From JBJGXI01 sp045635475 (GTDB taxonomy: Bacteria; Bacillota; Bacilli; Bacillales; Amphibacillaceae): a DNA stretch of 64,000 bases. The DNA is taken from NCBI RefSeq assembly GCF_045635475.1, contig NZ_JBJGXI010000028.1:1-64000 (forward strand), in the 5' to 3' direction. The notes under the pieces are model-generated. The model was not told the DNA's origin and searched no databases. It worked only from the letters and a program-made list of their open reading frames with translations. The position numbers were made by a program, and so were the translations under genes. Of this stretch, positions 7,942-17,123 are shown piece by piece; within the stretch, counting starts at the first letter, position 1, and every line of letters starts with the position of its first letter.

Positions 7942-9018
7942 CTATTCACCCATGTACACCTCTTGCTCCGAATGAAAGCCATCTGCAATGATTGTGTCAT
8001 CAATATTCGATTTCTCAACGGCAATTGGGGACAGTAGCACAGATGGTACTTCGACTTTCCCATTGTTAACTTCTCGTAAGACATCGATACTTTTCCCTTT
8101 TGCAAGCTCAACCGCTAACGTAGCTGCTTTCTCGGTTAGCGCTTGGATCGGTTTGTACACGGTCATCGTCTGTGTTCCTTAAACAATTCTTTGCACAGCA
8201 GCAAGCTCAGCATCTTGGCCAGCTACTGGTATTTTTCCTGCCAATCCTTGTGCTTTAAGCGCTTGAATGACAGCACCTGCCGTCGCATCATTAGCCGCAA
8301 TAACTGCATCAATTTGATTGTTGTTCGCTTGTAATGCGATGTCCATGTTGGCTTTAGCATTTTCCGGCACCCAGTCCTTCGTCCATTGATCAAATACAAC
8401 AGTAATGTCACCTCGGTCGATCAATGGCTGTAACACGTTGAATACTCCTTTTTTAAACAAATGCGCATTGTTATCGGTAACCGCACCTCCGATGTAAACA
8501 TATTTGCCTTTTGGCACCAGTCTTGTAATTGCCTTCGCTTGGAGCTCACCTACCTTTTCGTTGTCATAGGAAACGTACAAATCAATTTCAGAATTTTTGA
8601 CGAGACGATCGTAGGAAAGCACCTTGACATCGGCTGAGTGTGCCTTCTTCACGATTGCTGCCGTAGATTCTGCGTTGTGCGGAACGACTACAAGAACGTC
8701 AATACCTCGACCAATCAGCGTTTCCGCTTGTGAAATCTGCACTCCATCATCACCATTTGCAGCCATAATATCAACTTCGGCCCCTAAAGCTTCAACCGCT
8801 TGTTTGAATAAATCTCTGTCACGTAGCCAGCGCTCTTCTTCTAATGTATCCATCGAAAAACCAATTTTAATTTTATCATCAGCATCGACTTCCCCCCCAC
8901 CCCGCTCAGGCTTATTAGGAGACGATGTTGTATCACTAGAAGAAGCTGTCTGCTCACATGCTGACACAAGCACAAGAGCGAGCATCAGTATACATACTTG
9001 TAAAAATAACCGCTTCAT
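7942..9018 (-). pseudogene. xylF: xylF-like D-xylose-binding lipoprotein gene with in-frame stop
   Basis: The frame from 9018 encodes a clear XylF homologue: lipobox LVSAC, ERWLRDRDLFKQAVEALGA, GRGIDVLVVVPHNAE, VLSYDRLV, SYDNEKVGELQAKAI, TDNNAHLFKKG, AANDATAGAVIQALKAQG, VAGQDAELAAVQRIV. A TAA at 8179-8181 interrupts it. The SAME frame then continues GTQTMTVYKPIQAL to the proper XylF C-terminus DGFHSEQEVYMGE (stop 7942). So a single nonsense change (a CAA or GAA codon would restore it) splits a 358-codon gene after residue 279. An ATG at 8166 has AAGGA upstream, but the downstream piece would lack a signal peptide. The gene lies 20 bases after the response regulator of the sugar-sensor operon. 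Probably inactive, unless the stop is a sequencing error. Confidence 0.88.
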
Positions 9019-9038
9019 AAGTCCCGCTCCAATTCCGG

Positions 9039-10598
9039 TTAAGTTTTAAAGCTTATAATTCCTTTGTTAGTTAACAAGTTCTTGCGATACTTTGTTGGTG
9101 ATTCTCCACACATTCGCTTAAATACTTTACTAAAATAGTTGGGATCATGATAACCTACTTCAAAAGTAATTTCCTTTAAACTTCGATCAGGGTCCATCAT
9201 CAACTTCTTCGCTTTATCAATACGACATTCGGTTAAAAAATTAATATAATTGATGCCAAGCTGCTCTTTAAACATTTTACTTATATAAATGGGACTTAAG
9301 CCCACCTTCTTAGCAATCATATCGAGTGAGATATCTTGATTGGAATTGTCAATGATATATTGCTTGATCTGATGAATGATGTCATCCTCTAATTGGTCAT
9401 AATATGCTGCAGATGACTGTTTCAATTTCTCCAACAAATGACTTGTCTCTGCACGTAGCTGTCTATAATTCATAATTTGATAAGGATATATTGGTGTGTC
9501 CGACTCAATCCCCATCTCGCCCAACACCCTTGAAGCGATCCAGAGAAACTCGAGCGCGTGCTGCTGTGCTTGATTGATGTTTACGTCTGCACTTTCATAG
9601 CGCTTGATTAAATCCATCAAGTTAGCATAAACAAGCTCCCATTGACCGCTGTGGATTTGATCAAAAAAATCCTTTTCCCGCTCTTTCATTAGCTGCTCAT
9701 CAGATTGGGGATCGATGGCAGGCAGGTCGGAATAAAAGCGATATTTAACCGGAAGCATTGTATCCTTTGTCGCGATCAGCGATTCCTGATATGATTTCCG
9801 AATATCATTCAACGTGCTATAAACATTACCAATACCAATAAAGCAGCCTTTACTAACGTCATCGTTCACTACTGAAAGAATTTCCCGTGCGAGGAAAATT
9901 GCTTGCGATCGAAATGTTGTATCAGGCTTTCGGAACATGATGATGGGAAGCTGACGACCATACAACGCACCAACCCAACCACTTCCCGACTCCCTCACTT
10001 TATTTTTGACAGCTGGATAGCAATTTTCTGAACCTATCGGCACCACAAGGCTCATCACAAATACTTCATTTGTCGACCGAACATCTAGCAAACGAACTAA
10101 CTCATCTAATTGAAGTTCGTGAACATGATCAAACAACAGTTGCGTAACAACATCTGTTTCGACTACAGACATTGCTTTTTCTAGCTTTTCCTGCTGATCT
10201 AGGTTCGTCTCTAACGACTTGTGCTCTTCTTCAATCGATTGCAAAACCTTACCAACTGTTTCGACAATTTCACTCGCTTTGCTCGGCTTCAGAATATAAT
10301 CGATCACACCATGTTTCATCGCTAGCTTTGCATAATCGAATTTGGCATAAGCGGTTACCATGACGAATTTGCTGTTAGCATTTGTTGCTTTGACTTGTTC
10401 CACAACATCAAAGCCATTCATACCCGGCATCTTAATATCTACTAAAATCAAATCTGGCAGGAATTTTTGTGCCATTTCAACAGCAATTCTTCCATTTTTA
10501 GCTTGCTCTATGGCCAGAGTTGGAAAAGCTTTCTGCAAAATTGCTTGCAATCCTTCCCGCTCGATTTGCTCATCATCAACGATTAGTAGTTTTATCAT
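9039..10598 (-). CDS. YesN-type response regulator, AraC-family DNA-binding
   Basis: 519 aa. The N-terminal receiver (about 1-120) has the acidic pair DDEQ, phosphoacceptor Asp in LILVDIKMPGMNG, the conserved Thr/Ala of MVTAYAKF and Lys of DYILKPSK. A middle region (about 130-400) of unknown fold follows. Two AraC helix-turn-helices end the protein: DISLDMIAKKVGLSPIYISK and LKEITFEVGYHDPNYFSKVF. AAAGGAG precedes the ATG, which overlaps the kinase gene by 23 bases. It should activate sugar-uptake genes, most likely xylF next door or chvE-mmsAB, when phosphorylated. Targets are inferred from position only. Confidence 0.9.
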   Translation of the reverse strand: MIKLLIVDDEQIEREGLQAILQKAFPTLAIEQAKNGRIAVEMAQKFLPDLILVDIKMPGMNGFDVVEQVKATNANSKFVMVTAYAKFDYAKLAMKHGVIDYILKPSKASEIVETVGKVLQSIEEEHKSLETNLDQQEKLEKAMSVVETDVVTQLLFDHVHELQLDELVRLLDVRSTNEVFVMSLVVPIGSENCYPAVKNKVRESGSGWVGALYGRQLPIIMFRKPDTTFRSQAIFLAREILSVVNDDVSKGCFIGIGNVYSTLNDIRKSYQESLIATKDTMLPVKYRFYSDLPAIDPQSDEQLMKEREKDFFDQIHSGQWELVYANLMDLIKRYESADVNINQAQQHALEFLWIASRVLGEMGIESDTPIYPYQIMNYRQLRAETSHLLEKLKQSSAAYYDQLEDDIIHQIKQYIIDNSNQDISLDMIAKKVGLSPIYISKMFKEQLGINYINFLTECRIDKAKKLMMDPDRSLKEITFEVGYHDPNYFSKVFKRMCGESPTKYRKNLLTNKGIISFKT

Positions 10599-12042
10599 AC
10601 GTGTCGACTCCTTTTTGTTTAGGAATATTCAAGACAACTTTTGTGCCATGCCCGATCCGACTCTCAATATGAATAACATCATCATAGTTGTAAAATAAAC
10701 GCAGACGCTTAACGACATTGCTGATGCCAATACCCGTTGAACGTCCTTCTGTTTCATCAGGAGCCTCCTCGAGAATTCGCTTAATTTTCTCGTTTGTCAT
10801 GCCGGGGCCATTATCTTCAATTTCAATTGTAACCTGCTCTATTCCATCAATCACCCGAAACCAAACGGTACCGCCATCCTCCTCCGGTTCAACAGCATAG
10901 ATCACAGCATTTTCTACAATTGGCTGTAGTGTTAATCCTGGAATCTGCACATCAAGACACGCTTCCTCTACTTCCATCTGAAAATGTAATCGATCGGTAA
11001 ACCTAGCTTTTTGAATATTTATATACTGCTGCAGCACACGAACTTCTTCAGCAAGTGTAATCGATTTATCTAGACGTCTTAGATTGTGACGAAGCAAACC
11101 TGCCACACTTACGAGTAAATCACTCGTTTCTTCTGAACCCTCTAAATACGCCTTTTTCGATAGCGTGTTTAGTGTATTAAACAAAAAATGCGGATTAATC
11201 TGGCTTTGCAGACTTCGAAGCTGACTTTCCTGCAAAAGTAGCTTATTTTGCTGCAGCTCATTTTCAAGCTGTGCATTATAATGAATTTCGGATATCAAAT
11301 TATTAATATTAATGCGCATCCGGTCAAACATCTTCGCTAAAAAGGCAATTTCATCATTAGAATCTACCTCTATTTTTAAATCAAATCTTCCTTTGGAAAG
11401 CTCATTCGCTGCTTGTGATAGCTTTAGCACTGGTTTAGTAATTCTTAGCGAAAACCAATAGGCAAATAACAATAACAGCAATGTAATTAATAAAAACAAC
11501 CAAATTCCCAGCTTGTTTAATTCAACTGATTGATCAATAATCCCTCGATAAAAACGGTCGTATGTGCGTAATTCTGTATCAATCAACGTTAACGTCATGT
11601 CAGAGATATAGTTAGAAATCCTAGTCGCTTCAGCAAACGCTTTCATCGCATTTGCTGTTTCTCGCTCTGTATGAAACATTAGTGATCGATCGGTAGTTTC
11701 AGTTAAACTGTCTACTAGATTGACATAGTTTGTTAATGCAAATTGATTTTCCTTATTCATAAATTCAGAAACGTCAGATTTTAATTTCTGGATTTTATCT
11801 TTATCCGTATACAACACATCAAGTGTGTCCGGAGAAGGCTCAAGTAAATAATTGTTCAGTGCCGTAATCATTTCCTGACTCGCACTTGACACTTCATTCA
11901 TAAGCAAATAACGCTCCAAAATGTTGTTATATTGGTTTTGCATTTTATGATTATAGTAGGTGAGTGAAATCCAAATCACCGCCATAATCGACAAGACAAC
12001 CATTACGAGAATCCATATTTTCTTTTGAATGCTACTGTTCAT
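10576..12042 (-). CDS. LytS/YesM-type sensor histidine kinase
   Basis: 488 aa. Two membrane helices (about 8-27 and 176-198) flank an extracytoplasmic helical domain of about 150 residues. A HAMP linker (ITKPVLKLSQAANELSKGRF), a coiled coil, the His-kinase motif SQINPHFLFNTLNTLSK (phosphoacceptor His) and a HATPase domain with VENAVIYAVEP and DNGPGM follow. Its start overlaps the upstream binding-protein gene by 4 bases (ATGA), so the two are translationally coupled. The small external domain fits a kinase that reads its ligand through the membrane-anchored binding protein, as in the clostridial XylFII-LytS-YesN xylose system. Confidence 0.9.
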   Translation of the reverse strand: MNSSIQKKIWILVMVVLSIMAVIWISLTYYNHKMQNQYNNILERYLLMNEVSSASQEMITALNNYLLEPSPDTLDVLYTDKDKIQKLKSDVSEFMNKENQFALTNYVNLVDSLTETTDRSLMFHTERETANAMKAFAEATRISNYISDMTLTLIDTELRTYDRFYRGIIDQSVELNKLGIWLFLLITLLLLLFAYWFSLRITKPVLKLSQAANELSKGRFDLKIEVDSNDEIAFLAKMFDRMRININNLISEIHYNAQLENELQQNKLLLQESQLRSLQSQINPHFLFNTLNTLSKKAYLEGSEETSDLLVSVAGLLRHNLRRLDKSITLAEEVRVLQQYINIQKARFTDRLHFQMEVEEACLDVQIPGLTLQPIVENAVIYAVEPEEDGGTVWFRVIDGIEQVTIEIEDNGPGMTNEKIKRILEEAPDETEGRSTGIGISNVVKRLRLFYNYDDVIHIESRIGHGTKVVLNIPKQKGVDTYDKTTNR

Positions 12043-13016
12043 TGGACATCCATCGCCTTTACCATTCGAATGTCAGTGAGGTAACCATCCATATCAAGCG
12101 GCACATGATCATTTCTCAGCCAATTGTTCATCAGGTTCACACTCGTCTCCCCCATCATCCTCGGGGATTGCTCAATCATACCGTCGAGTTTTCCTTCTTC
12201 TAATAGTGATAATGATTCTGGATCGTCGTCAAATGAATATATATGATAAGGATCTATTTGGGAGCGGCTACCTATTTCTTGAATCATATCTCCTGCGAAA
12301 TTAGCATTAATCGCGATGAAAGCATCCAACTCAGGAATCTGATTGAGAATTTGTTTTGTTGTAGCGGTTACCTGTTCCCTCGTATCTTGGGTTTCTGCAT
12401 CAATAGTTTGGATGTTTGGATAGTCCTTAAGTACATCTTTTATGCCGTCCAACCGTTGTCTTTGATAATATTCTTGCCGGCTATCAAATAATAGCACAAC
12501 TTCTCCAGTCTCCCCCATATCAGCAAGCAACTCGTTCGCAATTAACTCCCCTGCTCGGTACTGATTAGATCCGACATACGTTCGTCGGAGACTCTCTTCC
12601 ATCGGCACATCATTGGCCACAGTAATAATTGGGATCCCGTAAGAAGCAGCTTTAATCTTCGTTAAATCCTTAAACTCATCGGTATCCAAGCCTTGAACGA
12701 TAATACCGTCCACTTTCGAATAAATGGCAATTTCAATTTTTTTCAAAAAATCCTCTTGGTTGTTGCCATAACTTCCCCATACTTCTAACTCTACCCCGCT
12801 TTTCTGGGCTTGTTCAATTGCACCGGCGCTCACTTGATCCCAGAAAGGTGTTTCTAGTTCTTGGGTAATCAGCACAATTCTATATTTCATCTGTTCATGC
12901 TCCGTTGCCCGAGGCAATTGCCAATCGGCACTAAACACCTTTACGGTCGATTCGAAAGTCAAATAAAAAAGGAAGATACATATGATAACGGTTACAATTG
13001 TGGCGATTTTTCGCAA
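12039..13016 (-). CDS. Membrane-anchored sugar-binding sensor protein (XylFII-like)
   Basis: I prefer a TTG start at 13016 (325 aa) because AAGGAG lies 9 nt upstream; an in-frame ATG at 13079 lacks a ribosome site. A single N-terminal helix (RKIATIVTVIICIFLFYL) without a lipobox anchors a periplasmic-binding-protein I domain: IVLITQELETPFWDQVSAGA, YSKVDGIIVQGLD, GIPIITVANDVP, TYVGSNQYRAG, DAFIAINANFAGD and YSFDDDPESLSLLEEGKLDGM. It has no transporter of its own and is the first gene of an operon with kinase and regulator. This is the layout of three-component sugar sensors where the binding protein presents the sugar to the kinase. Confidence 0.85.
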   Translation of the reverse strand: MRKIATIVTVIICIFLFYLTFESTVKVFSADWQLPRATEHEQMKYRIVLITQELETPFWDQVSAGAIEQAQKSGVELEVWGSYGNNQEDFLKKIEIAIYSKVDGIIVQGLDTDEFKDLTKIKAASYGIPIITVANDVPMEESLRRTYVGSNQYRAGELIANELLADMGETGEVVLLFDSRQEYYQRQRLDGIKDVLKDYPNIQTIDAETQDTREQVTATTKQILNQIPELDAFIAINANFAGDMIQEIGSRSQIDPYHIYSFDDDPESLSLLEEGKLDGMIEQSPRMMGETSVNLMNNWLRNDHVPLDMDGYLTDIRMVKAMDVQ

Positions 13017-13218
13017 GGGCGCTAACTCCTTTTTCGCTAGTAAACTAGGTTCATTATAGCATACACTGCTTTCTATCAACTACCTGAATTTGGTAGATAC
13101 ATAAGTCCTTTTTTAATTACCTTACACAACCATCTGCCACATATCATTTGGAATGGGGAATAGGTCGCGATATGAATGGCTAAAAATAAGGATGAAAGTC
13201 GACGAACATAGATTGGGG

Positions 13219-13248
13219 TTGATTTTATTTTTACCTAATGAATATAAT
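13219..13248 (+). promoter_or_regulatory. Sigma-A promoter of the GH5 gene
   Basis: TTGATT (13219-13224), 18-bp spacer, TATAAT (13243-13248). The start point would fall near 13255, next to the cre box. Confidence 0.6.
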
Positions 13249-13257
13249 TAAGCTAAC

Positions 13258-13272
13258 AATGTAAGCGCTTCT
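13258..13272. promoter_or_regulatory. cre (CcpA) site at the GH5 start point
   Basis: ATGTAAGCGCTTCTA fits WTGNAANCGNWNNCW with one mismatch. It covers the first transcribed bases after the promoter, where CcpA would block the polymerase. Confidence 0.6.
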
Positions 13273-13300
13273 AAATATTATGTTTGTGCAGGGGGAAAAC

Positions 13301-14344
13301 ATGAAAAAGCTTAATAAACGATTCCTTATTATTAGTTTAGTTAGTATTCTAGTGATTGCGATTTTAGTAATTGGAATTCCAAAGCTATTGTCTCCAGCAG
13401 AAGGGATACTATCGATTGAAGAGATAGATGGACAACAAACAATCGTGGATGATCACGGCGATATCGTCCAATTACGTGGGATGAGTACACACGGTTTGCA
13501 ATGGTACTCTAGCATTTTAAATAACAATGCATTCGCAGCTCTTAAAAATGACTGGCAGGCAAATGTCGTGCGTCTCGCTGTTTATGTAAATGAAAACGGA
13601 TATAACAAGCACCCAGAAGCAATGATGGAAAAAGTAACAAGAGGAATTGATCTTGCCATTGCTAATGATCTATATGTGATCGTCGATTGGCACGTGCATT
13701 ATCCAGGTGATCCAAACGATGAAACATATGCAGGAGCGATGGATTTTTTCAATGAAGTTTCCTCCCTTTATCCGAACAATAAACATATCATTTATGAGAT
13801 CGCCAACGAACCAAATGACCGCGATGAAGAAGGTATTACGAACGATATGGATGGCTGGAGAAGAGTTAAGGCATATGCCGAGCCCATCATTGCGATGCTT
13901 CGGGAAACTGACAATGAAAACCTAGTAATAGTTGGTACACCAAGCTGGAGTCAGCGGCCTGATTTAGCTGCCGAGGAACCAATTGAAGATAACAATACTG
14001 CTTATACCGTGCACTTTTACAGTGGCACACATAACGATGGATATGTGATGGGTAACGCCAAGAAAGCATTGAAAAATGACGTTGCTATCTTTGTAACCGA
14101 ATTTGGAACGAGTGAGGCCGGTGGCTATAATGGGCCATATTTAGAGGAAACAGATGAATGGTTAAACTTCTTGGATGAAAACCATGTGAGCTGGGTAAAC
14201 TGGTCAGCGTCTATTAAACAGGAAGCTTCTGCTGCATTTATCCCTTATACTAATCTCGACCCAGGTGAAAGCCAGGCATGGGGCGAAGATGTGTTAACAG
14301 AGTCCGGCATGTATATTCGTGATCGGCTTAGAAGTTATAAGTAG
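13301..14344 (+). CDS. Membrane-anchored GH5 endoglucanase (GH5_2-like)
   Basis: ATG at 13301 has GGGGG 5 nt upstream, so it is preferred over the ATG at 13280; 347 aa. Residues about 8-28 form an uncleaved signal anchor (no lipobox). A GH5 TIM barrel follows: QLRGMSTHGLQWYS, ANVVRLAVYV, VIVDWHVHYPGDPN, acid/base Glu170 in IYEIANEPN, His238 in VHFYSGTH, nucleophile Glu267 in FVTEFGTSEA, and VNWSASIKQEASAAF. These match GH5 subfamily 2 cellulases, which cut beta-1,4-glucan outside the cell. There is no carbohydrate-binding module. It is divergent from the sugar-sensor operon, with its own promoter, cre box and terminator. Xylan or mannan activity cannot be excluded. Confidence 0.9.
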   Translation: MKKLNKRFLIISLVSILVIAILVIGIPKLLSPAEGILSIEEIDGQQTIVDDHGDIVQLRGMSTHGLQWYSSILNNNAFAALKNDWQANVVRLAVYVNENGYNKHPEAMMEKVTRGIDLAIANDLYVIVDWHVHYPGDPNDETYAGAMDFFNEVSSLYPNNKHIIYEIANEPNDRDEEGITNDMDGWRRVKAYAEPIIAMLRETDNENLVIVGTPSWSQRPDLAAEEPIEDNNTAYTVHFYSGTHNDGYVMGNAKKALKNDVAIFVTEFGTSEAGGYNGPYLEETDEWLNFLDENHVSWVNWSASIKQEASAAFIPYTNLDPGESQAWGEDVLTESGMYIRDRLRSYK

Positions 14345-14372
14345 AGGGGGAAATTCTATACTATAAGTAAGT

Positions 14373-14406
14373 AGCGTGTAGGGCATCTATTCTCTACACG
14401 CTTTTT
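14373..14406. terminator. Bidirectional terminator
   Basis: AGCGTGTAG (14373-14381) pairs with CTACACGCT (14394-14402) and is followed by T-rich sequence on the plus strand. It lies between the convergent GH5 and hydrolase genes; the hydrolase stop codon is inside the loop. Confidence 0.7.
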
Positions 14407-15376
14407 CATTTCCTCGCTCACATTCCACTTGCTCTTCAATAAACACACTAATTGAATTACACACTTGTTCAAGCAGAAGCGATGATTCATTGAATAATGC
14501 ATGTCTGCCGTTGTTAATATGCACCACTTTTAAGAACGGAAATTTTTGTTTGATAAAGTTAATATTGTATTTCCAATCTACGGTCGTATCTTGATTTCCT
14601 TGGATAATACACGTTTGTGTGTGCACTGCCGGAAATGTTTGAATAGCTTCGTTCCACTGAATAAGCACCGTCAGCCAATCGATTGGAATTTCTTCTGACT
14701 GCAATGGATCTTGACGGGTAAACGTCAAATAACGCTTGTTAGAAGAATTATTGCGAAACTTCCGCTTCACCTTGCGAATAATTGGAAACATGTTATTGAT
14801 GAAAAAACCGATCTTCGTTAGAAACCAAAACCTAGACCGAATAACCGGCGCTACTAATACTACCTTATCAAAAGCGTGATCCGGAAATCTAAGCACATAA
14901 TCCATTACAATCGCTGCCCCTGTACTATGACCAACAGCAAAATACGGACCTGGCAACTCGTGCTTAGCTATCTCAATCAGCTTTTCCAATGTGATAACAT
15001 AGTCGCTAAACTGCTGAATGGAGGCCGTCTTCCCTTCCGATAGCCCATGCCCCTGTAAATCATAGGTAAGCACTGTATAGCTATGTTCATTAAGATGGCG
15101 AATGATATGATTCAAATGCCCCACATGATCCAAATAGCCGTGCAGAAGCACAACGGTCCCTCTGCTTCGCTTGGGCTTAAAAACTTGGACAACAATCGCC
15201 GTATTGTTGATTGTCAGCTTGCCGAAATGAAATTCAAGACCACTCTGGTTTAAGCCATAATAGTCGAGGTATTTGCTAATATCACCACCAATTTCAATTG
15301 GTTTATGAAAATCTAACAGATCATTGGTGTTTGTTAATCGTTCAAGCACGCTTTTTATATCCGCTGTCTTTTCCAT
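14387..15376 (-). CDS. Alpha/beta hydrolase (monoglyceride-lipase/S33-like)
   Basis: 329 aa from ATG 15376 (AAGGGG 8 nt upstream). Oxyanion motif LLHGYLDH, nucleophile Ser in AVGHSTGA, charge-relay Asp in QGNQDTTVDW and His in NNGRHALFNES identify a serine hydrolase of the Hydrolase_4 / lysophospholipase group. No signal peptide or membrane span, so it is cytoplasmic. Esters of fatty acids with glycerol or lysophospholipids are typical substrates in this group; the true substrate is unknown. Monocistronic. Confidence 0.85.
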   Translation of the reverse strand: MEKTADIKSVLERLTNTNDLLDFHKPIEIGGDISKYLDYYGLNQSGLEFHFGKLTINNTAIVVQVFKPKRSRGTVVLLHGYLDHVGHLNHIIRHLNEHSYTVLTYDLQGHGLSEGKTASIQQFSDYVITLEKLIEIAKHELPGPYFAVGHSTGAAIVMDYVLRFPDHAFDKVVLVAPVIRSRFWFLTKIGFFINNMFPIIRKVKRKFRNNSSNKRYLTFTRQDPLQSEEIPIDWLTVLIQWNEAIQTFPAVHTQTCIIQGNQDTTVDWKYNINFIKQKFPFLKVVHINNGRHALFNESSLLLEQVCNSISVFIEEQVECERGNEKACRE

Positions 15377-15547
15377 CACACATGCCCCTTATTCTTTAAT
15401 CGCGATATTCATGATGATCATCGAGTTCAAATTCCAAGCTGTATAGTATTCAAATTTTCTTTCCTCATGATGCCTTTCTCCATAACCCCATATTACATCG
15501 TTGTCTGCTTTTCTTTCATCGTAATTATTTTCCAACGACCGGCTAGT

Positions 15548-15883
15548 CTAACGTGGTTGGATACGATGATAAAATCTCATTTTTTTCAACTGTTCATCAT
15601 GTCGCATTATTTCATCTGGGTCGTATACCGAATGTTCTAACGTCATATTGTTAACAGAAAGCCGAGAAGTTATCCTGTCCTTAGCTGAGCTTACAAAATC
15701 ATTTCTAATATCTCGCTTACGTTTTTTTTCAATTTTCGTCTTTACCTTTTTAAATTCCACACTTAGTTTTGTATGATCTTCCTTTACATGCTGGATTTGC
15801 TGCTTGCAGTGTAAGCTAAAAAAATGACTGATAGCAGTGATCAATCCGATCCATAACAAAGGTTGGATTGGGATTATGGTCAT
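15548..15883 (-). CDS. Hypothetical protein with N-terminal membrane helix
   Basis: ATG 15883 is favoured because AGGAG lies 7 nt before it; 111 aa. Residues 1-20 (MTIIPIQPLLWIGLITAISH) form one helix, then a charged cytoplasmic coiled-coil-like region (KLSVEFKKVKTKIEKKRKR) and a basic tail. No recognised domain. It begins at the overlapping stop of a 48-codon ORF, suggesting translational coupling with small upstream genes. Confidence 0.5.
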   Translation of the reverse strand: MTIIPIQPLLWIGLITAISHFFSLHCKQQIQHVKEDHTKLSVEFKKVKTKIEKKRKRDIRNDFVSSAKDRITSRLSVNNMTLEHSVYDPDEIMRHDEQLKKMRFYHRIQPR

Positions 15884-15885
15884 GG

Positions 15886-16032
15886 TCATGCTCCTGTACC
15901 TATCCAACTAAACAACAGAAATAATTGGGCGTTTGCTCTTCTCCTTTCCCATGTTAATTTGCCATCCAAACACTGGTTAAGGCCTGCAAGCAGTTGCTGT
16001 TCGGTAACTTTATAGCTATCTATTTTTTTCAT
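15886..16032 (-). CDS. Small ORF (48 aa), unknown
   Basis: Starts MKKIDSYKVTEQQLLAGLNQ and ends LFLLFSWIGTGA. Its ATG overlaps the stop of a still smaller ORF upstream (ATGA), and its stop overlaps the start region of the 111-aa protein gene. The regular overlaps favour a real coupled set, but each piece could also be a fragment of a frameshifted gene. No homology recognised. Confidence 0.35.
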   Translation of the reverse strand: MKKIDSYKVTEQQLLAGLNQCLDGKLTWERRRANAQLFLLFSWIGTGA

Positions 16033-16094
16033 TGTTCATGCACGATTACTAACTCCATTGTTGTATGTAGCATTGCACGTCCTCCAGAATTCAT
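16029..16094 (-). CDS. Tiny ORF (21 aa), possible leader peptide
   Basis: MNSGGRAMLHTTMELVIVHEQ, stop overlapping the next ATG. An internal ATG at codon 8 has GGAGG 7 nt upstream, so a 14-aa product is also possible. It could be a coupling leader or the remnant of a longer gene. The rest of the gap 16095-16231 holds only the promoter region of the following gene. Confidence 0.25.
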   Translation of the reverse strand: MNSGGRAMLHTTMELVIVHEQ

Positions 16095-16231
16095 TAAATA
16101 AGCATATTTCCCTCTATTATAATTATAGCATTATCACAATAAGTCGGTGTCTATACCAAAACAATGCTTACATTTGGTGAAGCGTCCTATGCTATAATTT
16201 TCCTATCTAATACAGATGAGGAGTTACCAGA

Positions 16232-17020
16232 ATGATACACTTACAGGATGTTCTCGAACTCGATTTTGCCTTTTTAGAAACCTTTACAAAACGTATCAAC
16301 ACACCTTGGGGTGCACTCTTTTTCAATAATGAGCAGCCTACCCATTACGATTCCAACCATGCTCACATCAGTGAATCCAGTGAAGACCCAGCAGTCGTCA
16401 TAGATGAAGTAATTAATTTTTATCAGTCAAGAAAAGTCATTCCAAGATTTTATATTTACAATATAGATAAGCAGCAAAAACTGCTTACTGCACTTTCGAA
16501 AACAGGCTTCCAATATGAAGAATTAATTAGTCCGGTTCAGTTATGGAATAACCAAATCGCGAAACGCCTGAGTAGTGACGATATAACCATAGAAAAAGTG
16601 ACATCAGAGAACTATCAAGCAGCTTTTGAGATCGAATGCAGCATCACAGAATTCGGCGGTAAGGAAGCAGGTGAGCAAGTTTTTGAAACACAATTCCATC
16701 ATCCAGCTTTCACTCATTATTTGCTAAAATACAAGGGTGTTGCCAGTTCCACAGCGTGTGTTTTCACAGATGGTAACCAAGCACGGTTAGAAAGTGTTGC
16801 TACACTAGAGGCTTTTCGAGGAAAAGGCTTAGTTGGAGAATTGATCCACTATATCCAAAACGAAGTGTCTAAACAAGGTGTTAGCAAACTTTGGGTGTTT
16901 CCGATTAACGAATCGATTGAAAAAGTTTATCAAAAATATGGATTCGAAACGGTTCAAAAATTAACGATGGGCCACGCCTTTTTAGGCGGAAAGAGTATTA
17001 AAGAAATCCAAGGCAAATAG
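16232..17020 (+). CDS. GNAT-family acetyltransferase, two-domain
   Basis: 262 aa. The N-terminal half (1-125) resembles a degenerate GNAT fold (DSNHAHI, PRFYIYNIDKQQKLLTALSK, GFQYEE). The C-terminal half carries the acetyl-CoA site: RLESVATLEAFRGKGLVGELI and LWVFPINESIEKVYQKYGF. This architecture is common in Bacillaceae acetyltransferases of unknown acceptor. GAGGAG upstream; TATAAT at 16193-16198 is a likely -10 element. Confidence 0.82.
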   Translation: MIHLQDVLELDFAFLETFTKRINTPWGALFFNNEQPTHYDSNHAHISESSEDPAVVIDEVINFYQSRKVIPRFYIYNIDKQQKLLTALSKTGFQYEELISPVQLWNNQIAKRLSSDDITIEKVTSENYQAAFEIECSITEFGGKEAGEQVFETQFHHPAFTHYLLKYKGVASSTACVFTDGNQARLESVATLEAFRGKGLVGELIHYIQNEVSKQGVSKLWVFPINESIEKVYQKYGFETVQKLTMGHAFLGGKSIKEIQGK

Positions 17021-17123
17021 TTCTGTAATGCACTCCTACATCTTCCCTTAAGACGATTATATAGATGAATCGATACTAGTCTTCGTATACGAAAACAATA
17101 CCGAAAAAGAGGAGATGAATGGA

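Noticed and set aside
7854..8411. Several overlapping short ORFs on both strands
   Set aside because: They are shadows of the interrupted xylF frame; only the frame sharing the XylF sequence is meaningful.
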